Of a stretch of DNA of 64,000 nt, positions 56,282-64,000 are shown piece after piece. Both the position numbers and the translations under genes were made by a program. A model generated the notes under the pieces. The model saw only the letters and a list, made by a program, of their open reading frames with translations, was not told where the DNA came from and ran no database searches. Positions within the stretch are counted from its first letter, which is position 1. The number at the start of each line of letters is the position of its first letter. Source of the stretch: Trebouxia sp. TZW2008 (taxonomy: Eukaryota; Chlorophyta; Trebouxiophyceae; Trebouxiales; Trebouxiaceae); the NCBI GenBank assembly GCA_002118135.1, contig BDIU01000184.1, positions 51,619 to 115,618 of the forward strand, written 5' to 3'.

Positions 56282-57327
56282 TGTCCTTGCATCCAGAAGA
56301 CTTGAGTTTCGTGGTGTCTAGTTGACTTTCAAATAATTCCTTAAGACACTTCTGATATATGTGCCTGTGAGGAAGCTTCTATGCAGACAGGTCCACTTGG
56401 ATCCCACAACAGCAGTGCTAGCCAGCTTTTGTCACTCATTTGCATTAGATGTTCTCATGATCATGCATTGTGCACAAATTATCCTTACTGCGCTGCCTCG
56501 TATTATTTTTACTCTGGCCTGCAGATTTGATGCCAATGATGCTCTGCTTTCTCATTTGGTGCACTGAGGAGGTCCCGTAAATAGTCAGGAATCAGCTTGC
56601 CAAATATGATTCCTCTGCCTTGCATTGCTTGACGCAACTTGCAATACAACATTGGATGTTTTAGCACCACTGCTTTGCTCAACAAGAGGCAGAAGGTTTG
56701 CAGGCAGCTATAGCATTACCGCTAAGCGTTGTGCTAAGCCTTGTGCTGCTCAAGTCACCAGCTCTGCTAAGCAGTGAACCTGTACCCTTTTGGAGCAACA
56801 CAATTGTTGCAAGCCCTGCCCTGCTGCTAGGTTAGCTCAGCTCCTAACGCACGCGCGAACAACACTTGCTCTTGGCTGCGATTGTGCCTAAAGCCTGATG
56901 CACGTCAACCCTGTCACATGCCCATGCAACCTATTTGACAAGGGATCAGTGTCAGTTTGCTGACGTGTGTACAACGCAGGGCACAGCAGCATTCAAGGAA
57001 GGGGTCTTTCAATTTCGCTGTTGACTTCTACACGTATCCACCTGACGAACTGCAGACATCCATTGGCGATTATGTGACTTGTCGCATTTGCTGAGGCGTT
57101 TGGTGACATGTTCACCTGCAACATACACCAGGTAGGACGCCAGCCGACAACGCAGAGATCTTCGCCATGTTCCGTTTGCAGTACAGTGGCGAAGGCGCCA
57201 CACACGTATTAGCAGACAATGTCTCGTGAGTCCTCGTTTCGTCACTGCACAAATGCTCTCCCGACTGGACAGCTTTTGAAGTACTGGAAGCGCACTAGGT
57301 GATTGATCGCTTGACCTGGGGTACCGA
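56282..57327. other. Intergenic between protease and Crypton-like gene
   Basis: No convincing exon. A cluster of imperfect GCTAAGC-type direct and inverted motifs lies at 56715-56785. It probably holds the 3' UTR of the protease gene and the promoter of the next. Confidence 0.4.
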
Positions 57328-60300
57328 ATGTCCTGCAGACTCACGAAGGAACAGAAGTGGCAGCTTTTGTTTGATAAGAACTGGGAAAATCTGGCTCCTG
57401 CAAGCCAAACCAAGTGGCTGGTCTATCTCAGAAAGTGGAAGGTGACATTTGCCCTCTTGGTTTTGCTGGCTCTACATGGTTTGACAAATGTGGTGTGCTG
57501 CTAACAGAAGTGGATAACTGAACATCCTGAGCAGCCTGAAGGGTGTTTAGTGTTTCCCAGCAGTAAAGTCAGTGCATTTCTGTCACAACTCTTGGAAGAA
57601 TGTACAAACAACAATAGCAAGGATCCGCTAGGCGCCATAAAGTCGGCAAGAAAGGCGCTGCGGCATCTAAGAGCGTGCCAGGGCGGCATACCGGATGATG
57701 GGACAGATTTTCCTAGTCAGCCGTACATAGTTGGCGACACAAGCCGGGCCAAAACAGCAACAGCTGAAGCTCGTCAAAGGTCAGTGCTTGTTGGCAAAGC
57801 AAAACCACTGTGCCATTGAATAGTAGTTAAACACATTGTGTTGTCAACTACTTGCTCTTTTCCAGTCAAGATGCTGATCACAGCTACGCTGCTAGCACTT
57901 TGAGCGATGAGGAGTATGCTGCCTTGCTTGACGCAGCAATGCGCTTTCCTGACAAGCAGGTATAATCTTGAGTGCGTTTCCTCTTGTACTTTCATGTGAC
58001 TTGCACTGTGCTTAGCGTAATATTGCCATGTTGTGTTGTTGTTTGCTTGCTTGGTGAATTTGACAAAGTCATGATTTTACTTGTAGGTGGGCCTTTGTGT
58101 GGCTACCATGGTTAGTTGTGGCACAATGGCAGGTTACTGCTCAGGTCTGCTTGTGTGCTTGACTCAAATTGTGTGCTTGCTCTCTTGACTCAAACAAAGC
58201 CGTGCATAAGTATGTTGCTTTCCAGATGATTTGCAAGACAAGCGATACTTCATGGAGTTGGTTTGCAGCGTCCGTGCACAACCCTTGCCCATGCAAATCT
58301 TGGCACTGGCCAACAACGCTGGCAAAGCAAACCAGGTATGTGATTGTCTACTTGAAACTTTTTACCAGTATAGCTCAAAGGCACACCACATGTATGACTT
58401 TTTGTTTGCCCATACAGACATGTCATGACATTGCAGGATGCTCAAATGACCTATGCCGCATTGGCAAACCACCGGCTTCCACACTTGGACTGTTTGGCTT
58501 ACTTGTCGCAGCTTGTACTATTCCAGATGAACGTGTGCAAGCTCCCGCTACTGGCATTGATATACCAAAATGACATGAGCTGGCGCTCTTACCGAATGTT
58601 TTTCCGGGATCCATCAATGGCTACCAGCAAGCAAACCTACTACGACCTTTCCACTATGCTGTTGAAGGTTGCCGCAACTTTGCCTGATGCCCTTGTCAAG
58701 TCAAAGGTATGTCATTGTCACGCGACGGTGCTTGCAAAGCAATTGGCCCTTGTTAGTCATGTTTGTTGTATGTGGACATTCACTTGTGTCACAACACTTG
58801 TTTGAAGGTTCTGATGAGTAATGTTGTAATTTGTTTGCTGAGGATGAGAGCCGTCATGAGCTTTGCTGGGTGCATTGGCCAAAGTTTGGGAACAGCTCAC
58901 GTTGTCTTTTCTGTTCTTACACACATGTCATTGTGACAAGGATGTGAATGGAATGCCACAGGTCACCCACCTCATGCGCTACAGCGGAACAGTGCAGCTT
59001 GCAGCTGCAGCTAGTTTGGGGAAGGTACGTATTCTGTTATTGTATTGCAACTGCCTTGCAGGCAACACTTGCATTGTCACCAATATGTCGTCTATACAAC
59101 AAGGGTTCCTTAGCAAGGAACATAATTGTTTCACTAGGTAGTCTTGTGACAGCGCTTACCTCAATGATGAGATTGTTCTTTTTACGTGATGACCAATTTG
59201 GATGACTGCCCTATGTCTTGACATCCTAGAGCGTCCACCGGATTTATTCTGCTTCTTCCAAGGTTATTGAGCAAAAGTGGCAACACTAGTGGTCACTAGT
59301 TTACCATTGAAGTACGTATGTTCTCCTAAGGATGATAGTGTCTCAAAGAGCTTTTTGTGACAACACCAGTCTCATGGTAAGTAGGTCACAAATTTTTGGC
59401 ATGTTATACACTCAACCCTCTAAGGAACATGTTTGTCTCATGAGCTCTTTTGCTCATAGCTCATATTGCAACAAGTCATTGTGTCTTGTGGTGTGCAGGT
59501 GGGCAAGGTCAGAAGGTGTTGTGGGAAAGTCTTATTTGCCCAAGTCACCGCTCTCTGCTTTGCCAGCAACTGGCATTTTGGCTGGGTTTTGGGCAAATTT
59601 CATGTGCGACCATGCCTTTGGCCGAGGCACTGTTGCAGTGCCGGTCTTCTGGATTGACACTTTGGTGCCTCAAGCCCGCTTCATTCTCCAAGCTGTCCGG
59701 GTTCGCAACCGTATGCGTGTTGGGAAGCCTGACCTTAGTGGTCAGCACACTGTTGAGTCTGTTCTCTACTTGGTGCGCCACCAACTCTACTTGATAGATT
59801 GCCATGATCTTTCTGCAACGCTATTGATTGCATCAAGAGTTCTGTCATGACATCATGTGCCTCATGCTCTCTAGCAACACAATATTGACCAACAGTCAAA
59901 AGCCTCTGTTGTGAAAGAGCTCACATGGTATTGCTTGTTGATGACATAGCACCAAGCAACGTGGAGTCTTTTGCCTTTTCTAGCTGTTGCAATTTGTTGT
60001 GCTTCATAGGCTGAAACTTTCTGGCAGAGTAGCCCCTTCATGTTGCAAAAGTATGGGTTGGGCTGTTGGCCACTACAGCTGCCTGCTGTTCGTGTCATCG
60101 TAGGCAGTTCTTCATTCCGGCAGTTCGAGGAACAGGTAAATTCTACAAAGGCGAATTGTGTTGTGCTCATTGCTTACATACAATCAATGATATGTCACTT
60201 GTCTTTTGACAAAAGCTCTTGAGAGATCTGTTTATGTACTTGGTTGCCAGTTTATGTACTTGGTTGCATTGTGTTGGTGCAGCAAAGTGCAAAGCGTTGA

Positions 60301-61034
60301 ATCTTTCTAGAATGGGTTTTGATTTGATAGTGTGCTTTGTGTAGGTTATCAATGCAGAGCTGGAGTGCAGTGCACGCCCGCTCAGCCCTCAGTTGGCCGA
60401 AGCATTTGACAAAGTCAGCAAGCAAGTTTGCTCCCTTAGCAAACAAGTAGCGCACTTGCAGCTCACCATGGATAGCATGAAACAGCCATCGCCAACTCAT
60501 TTGCTTGCTGAGCCCATTGTATCCCTGGCTAGCTGCTCGAGCTCAATCTCGCAACCTGTTGGCCTTGAGTTTGCAGTGGAGGCGCAAGTGGGCTTGTCGT
60601 CAAGCTTGAATTCAGTGAGAGAAGCTGTAGAAGAGTGGTTTTTTGGGCTTCATGGCTTCCCGGCACCACCAATCTTGTGTGAGCATGCAGTCCAGCGTGG
60701 TCAGCGACTCAGCAAGAAAGCCATTGACAACATGAGCAAGCGGCAGCATCTGCCTTTGCAAATACAAGCACTTGCAGCAGACCGATGTTGGCCATTGCAG
60801 AAAGCTATGGCTGTCTATGAGCTTGTGATGCAACGGCACAAGCTTTCCCTTGCTGAGTTGCGAGATGTTGTGCGCTTGAGCAGCCCGGTGCGTCACCCTG
60901 CTGCCAAGGGTGGCAAGCCAGCTCGGTCCCAACATGTCAACCGTTCCCCAAGTTTACCACTTATTAGCATTAGCCAGTTTGCTGCTTGGGTTCAGCAAGC
61001 AACGGATGACATTGCAAAGCTTCCCTTCAGCTAG
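57328..61034 (+). CDS. Crypton-like tyrosine recombinase with GCR1_C-like DNA-binding domain (about 11 exons)
   Basis: Exons supported in phase: 57328-57441, 57508-57779, 57866-57959, 58087-58132, 58226-58335, 58437-58706 and 58962-59024. After one unresolved exon come about 59499 onward, 60079-60135 and 60345-61034. The middle follows the Crypton/Ndc10-type fold: ILALANNAGKAN, then a segment on ANHRLPHLDCLAYLSQLVLF, MSWRSYRMFF, the HxxR box VTHLMRYSGTVQLAAAASLG, RWARSEG and the candidate nucleophile Tyr in GKSYLPKSPL. The last exon has a coiled coil (FDKVSKQVCSLSKQVAHLQL) and a GCR1_C-like segment VREAVEEWFFGLHGFPAPP. The position where Cryptons usually carry the first catalytic Arg (RGDDLR) falls at an exon junction reading GTMADDLQDKR, so that Arg seems absent. 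It is either a diverged element or a domesticated gene. Confidence 0.68.
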
Positions 61035-61420
61035 GAGCATGTTTTATACTTGTATGGTGTTGTTTGTCTCTTTATGACATGTCTTGTGAACTTGAGACTT
61101 TGTGAATTATGTAATGGCTTGAAAGGCATGCTGACAACTCTTCATGTACATGTTGAGTTGCTTTTGCACAATCAACTTTGTATTTGTGTTTTGTTTCAGT
61201 TCCAAAGTTTTACTACCATCATGATTGTGACGGATTACCGTCACTACATCGTCAATACAATTTACATTACACATGCTGATGATTACTCATCACTTCTTCC
61301 GCTTATCAGACCTGCACATCAACCACCAGTGTTATCTCAACACTCCCTATTCACGGAAGTTACTGTGTGACAAGCGCAGACTTGTCACAATTGGTTTCGG
61401 AGCTGTCTCAATTGGTTTCG

Positions 61421-62293
61421 GAGCACAACAAACAATGGTTCAAATTGGGCCGAGGCAGTGGTGCTGCCTGACCTCTGCCAAAGTTTTGGCGTCTGCCAGG
61501 ATTGCGACCCCTGCCTGCACCCCTGCCTGCACCCCTGCCTGCAATGGTAAGATCCACTGCAAAGGCTCACCAGCCTGAAACATTTGCTGGCACAGCTGCT
61601 GAGCATGGACCTAAAGCCCTGCAATGGGTTGACGGCTTTGCACTGTATGTTGATGCTGAGCATGAACCACATCCTGTTGCCAAAGCAGCCACATACCTCA
61701 GGGATGCTGCTCAAGACTGGTGGCATGAGGCAAAACTGCCTACCACAGCCACTTGGGAACAGTTCAAACAACAGTTCCTTGCACGCTTTGTCAAACCAAG
61801 TGACAGTGCTAAGGCACGTGCATCATTACCAGGCCTCAAACAAGGCAAAATGTCTGTTGAGGAATATGTCACTGCTTTTAGGCAGATGAACAGCCGTGTG
61901 ACTGTCGGCACACCAGTCGATAGCACCACACTGGCAAAATGGTTTACTGCTGGCTTAAAAGACCAAGTGAGCAATGCCATGCTGTACCACTATGACCTGG
62001 ACCACATGCAGAATTTAGAGTTGGCTATGGAAGCTGCAATCAGCACTGAAGCTAAACTCAATGCTGCCAAACAGGTCACTCCTACTGTTGCTGCTGCTGC
62101 TGCCACGTCCTCTAACCAGGGATACGGTCCCACCAGAAGGGGTGCTGGCAGGGGTCGGGGTGCAGCTCCTACCCCAAGCAGGGGTGGCAGGGGTGCAGGC
62201 AGGGGTCGCAATCCTGGCAGACGCCAAAACTTTGGCAGAGGTCAGGCAGCACCACTGCCTCGGCCCAATTTGAACCATTGTTTGTTGTGCTCC
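61421..62293. repeat. Inverted repeat: leader 61421-61527 against gag 62187-62293 (about 107 bp)
   Basis: GGAGCACAACAAACAATGG and following bases at 61420 onward are the reverse complement of the gag segment ending CCATTGTTTGTTGTGCTCC near 62293. Both stretches contain the CTGCCTGACCTCTGCCAAAG-type block in opposite orientation. The leader arm has one extra TGCACCCCTGCC unit. Confidence 0.85.
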
Positions 62294-62371
62294 AAAGACG
62301 GCCACAACTTAGACAATTGCAACACCCTGAAGAACAAGGAGGCTTTGGGTGCAGACTTCTCGTCATTGTGA
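61544..62371 (+). CDS. gag: Gypsy Gag polyprotein, about 275 aa
   Basis: The start is chosen at ATG 61544 (MVRSTAKAHQPETFAG), the first in-frame ATG. The retrotransposon gag domain reads LRDAAQDWWHEAKLPTTATW, then FKQQFLARFVKPSDSA and AFRQMNSRV. A Gly/Arg-rich basic stretch follows (RRGAGRGRG and similar). The single zinc knuckle CLLCSKDGHNLDNC has CX2CX4HX4C spacing. It stops with TGA at 62369-62371. Confidence 0.88.
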   Translation: MVRSTAKAHQPETFAGTAAEHGPKALQWVDGFALYVDAEHEPHPVAKAATYLRDAAQDWWHEAKLPTTATWEQFKQQFLARFVKPSDSAKARASLPGLKQGKMSVEEYVTAFRQMNSRVTVGTPVDSTTLAKWFTAGLKDQVSNAMLYHYDLDHMQNLELAMEAAISTEAKLNAAKQVTPTVAAAAATSSNQGYGPTRRGAGRGRGAAPTPSRGGRGAGRGRNPGRRQNFGRGQAAPLPRPNLNHCLLCSKDGHNLDNCNTLKNKEALGADFSSL

Positions 62372-62399
62372 CGCCAGTGGAACCAGCAAAAGGCAATGC

Positions 62400-64000
62400 C
62401 ACAGGTCAGCGACGAACCTGCTCTTGTTGCTTATCCTGCATTTGATGCACCTTACACCACTCAACCACACCGTTTAGCACAGAAGATATTACCAACACTT
62501 CTGATGCATTGGCTGACATTGGTACTCCAGTGCCATTCAACGTCATGCCAGACCCTCACGAGGTCAATGCTGCAAAAGCCAACCACCTTGATACATCAGC
62601 ATTTTATGATGCAAAGGGCAACATCAACGCTCTCGGCTCAAACAGCCTCATCATGATGTTTCTTGGCTTGCTTGCAGTGAACAATGTCTCCTTCTCAGTC
62701 AAGGTCCTGGCTGATTCTGGAGCAACACACAGCATAATATCAGAAGATGTTGTGACCAAGATGAATGTGATCCAGCATCATCCAGCAGCAAGATAATTGG
62801 CTGACCATGCCCAGCGGTGCTTCAGTCATATCAAAAGGCACTGCAGTTGTACCATTGCAAGTCCAGTCATACAAGGCTCAGATCAAATGCTTTGTTATGC
62901 CCATGTCAGAACAGTTTGACATTATACTAGGGCAAGACTGGCTGAAGTCCAGTGATTGTAAAATGGACTTTGCTGCTGAGCGTCTCACATGCATTGACCA
63001 TGCTCGCCGCAAACACACATTGCTGCCACAAGAGCATGATACAGACATAGTCTGTCCAATTGTCAGTGCTATGCATCTTGAAGATGGCCTTGAGCACGAT
63101 GATAAACTGTTCTTGGTTCAAGTCAAAGAGTTTGACAGCACATATGCACAACATGCGCCTAATGCACAGGTCAACACTGCAGCTGCTGACTCTGTTATAG
63201 ATGCTGCAGAATTGCGCACATTGCTTGAAAGGCACAAAGATACCTTTCCTGCTGACCTGCCTGCTAGGTTGCCACCTGAGCGCAATGTCTATCATACCAT
63301 CCCGCTCAAAAACAATGAACCGCCGCCACCACGCAAGAGCTATCGTCTCAGTAGATATGAGACAGAAGAGCTCAGACGTCAAATTGCGTCACTGCTTGCT
63401 AAGGGTTACATACAGCCTAGCAGCAGTCCATATGGTCATCCAGTGCTGTTCATCAAAAAGGCAACAGGTGGTTTGCGCATGTGCATTGACTACAGAGCGC
63501 TGAATGCACAAACACAGAGACACAGATATCCACTGCCACGCATTGATGATCTGTTTGACCAGTTGGAAGGCGCTAAATACTTTAGTAGCATAGATCTGCA
63601 GTCGGCATATTACCAAGTCAGACTGAAACCAGAAGATGTGCCCAAGACGGCTTTCACCACTCCTATGGGCTTGTATGAGTTCAAGGTACTGTGCTTTGGT
63701 TTGACTAATGCGCCTGGCACCTTCCAGAATATCATGAATGATGTGCTCAGAGACGTACTTGGTAAGTTCGTTCTAGTCTACCTGGATGACACTGTCATTT
63801 TCAGCAAGACAAAGGAAGAGCATTACCAGGACCTGAATATTGTACTACATTTGCTGAGAGAGAATGAACTGTATACCAACCTCTCTAAGTGCGAGTTTGT
63901 TCAGCCAGAACTGCAGTTTCTTGGTCATGTTGTTGGCGCTGAAGGGCTGCAGGTAGACCCCAAGAAGGTGTCCATTGTGAAGGATTGGCCTGTGCCTACC
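62400..64000 (+). pseudogene. pol: Gypsy Pol: protease and reverse transcriptase, frame-broken, truncated by window end
   Basis: The protease segment in frame 1 contains VLADSGATHSIIS (active site D-S-G) and ends at a TAA at 62794-62796. From about 62789 the reading continues in frame 2 with TMPSGASVISKGTAVV and FDIILGQDWL. RT follows: YRLSRYETEELRRQIASLLA, LPRIDDLFDQLEGAKYFSSI, LQSAYYQVRL, FKVLCFGLTNAPGTFQNIM and the catalytic YLDD at about 63780. The frame is open to 64000. The break could be a mutation or, less likely, a programmed shift. Confidence 0.85.

Larger units (their letters stand above)
61390..64000 (+). mobile_element. Ty3/gypsy LTR retrotransposon, 5' part (runs off the window)
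   Basis: Gag (61544-62371), a zinc knuckle, an aspartic protease and reverse transcriptase are in Ty3/gypsy order on the plus strand. RNase H and integrase lie beyond 64000. Two TTGGTTTCGGAGC motifs at 61391-61403 and 61412-61424 resemble the primer-binding site complementary to initiator tRNA-Met (usual form TTGGTATCAGAGC). The 5' LTR is expected just upstream but cannot be bounded without the 3' LTR. The copy is damaged: pol changes frame near 62790, and an inverted gag fragment lies before gag. Confidence 0.85.

Noticed and set aside
56700..56790. GCTAAGC motif cluster as a recombination site for the Crypton-like gene
   Set aside because: The motifs are imperfect and have no partner copy downstream of 61034; the idea cannot be supported from one window.
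54584..61034. Polinton/Maverick element (protease plus recombinase)
   Set aside because: The protease is trypsin-like, not the Ulp1-type cysteine protease of Polintons. The recombinase is Crypton-like, and no polymerase, ATPase or capsid gene is present.
61385..61771. 128-codon minus-strand frame over the gypsy leader
   Set aside because: It is produced by the inverted gag fragment plus antisense of gag; not an independent gene.

Overview
This window is nuclear DNA of a photosynthetic eukaryote, most likely a green alga. The genes are split by many GT-AG introns. Two products carry plastid-type N-termini (a SOUL haem-binding protein and a FabG-type reductase), and the histone demethylase and uracil-DNA glycosylase look plant-type. 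I found no rRNA, tRNA, CRISPR array or bacterial operon. Gene calls rest on hand-built splice models. For most of them all exon phases agree from start to stop.

Layout, left to right: TDG/Mug-type DNA glycosylase (-, 761-5638); plastid SOUL protein (-, 6548-10228); an unrecognised coiled-coil gene (+, about 10468-13363); secreted CHRD protein (-, 14097-14558); 2OG-Fe(II) oxygenase (+, 15595-19179); TIM10 (-, 20254-20786) head-to-head with COX17 (+, 21102-21448); SUMO E1 subunit SAE1/AOS1 (-, 22184-25205); an unassigned stretch (25206-28809); a 20 kb LSD1/LDL3-like histone demethylase (-, 28810-49110) whose C-terminus adds TFIIS-N-like and SRI-like modules; NTF2 (+, 49568-50170); plastid FabG (-, 50850 to about 54016); a trypsin-like protease (+, 54584-56281); a Crypton-like tyrosine recombinase (+, 57328-61034); and the 5' part of a Ty3/gypsy retrotransposon (+, 61390 to beyond 64000).

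The strongest unexplained pattern is in the introns. In almost every multi-exon gene the introns are built from tandem, degenerate copies of the neighbouring exon edge. Copies of the donor edge fill the 5' part of an intron and copies of the acceptor edge fill the 3' part. Each array has its own near-constant period (116, 133, 139, 143, 175 or 178 bp, for example). I call this exon-edge stutter. It accounts for much of the non-coding DNA here and would create many alternative splice sites.

A second layer is a family of about 172 bp MITEs with CAGTA...TACTG ends and TA target duplications. They sit in introns of at least four genes, with degenerate relatives in two more. Their likely source type is an internally deleted pogo/Tigger transposon at 33963-34747 with the same kind of ends.
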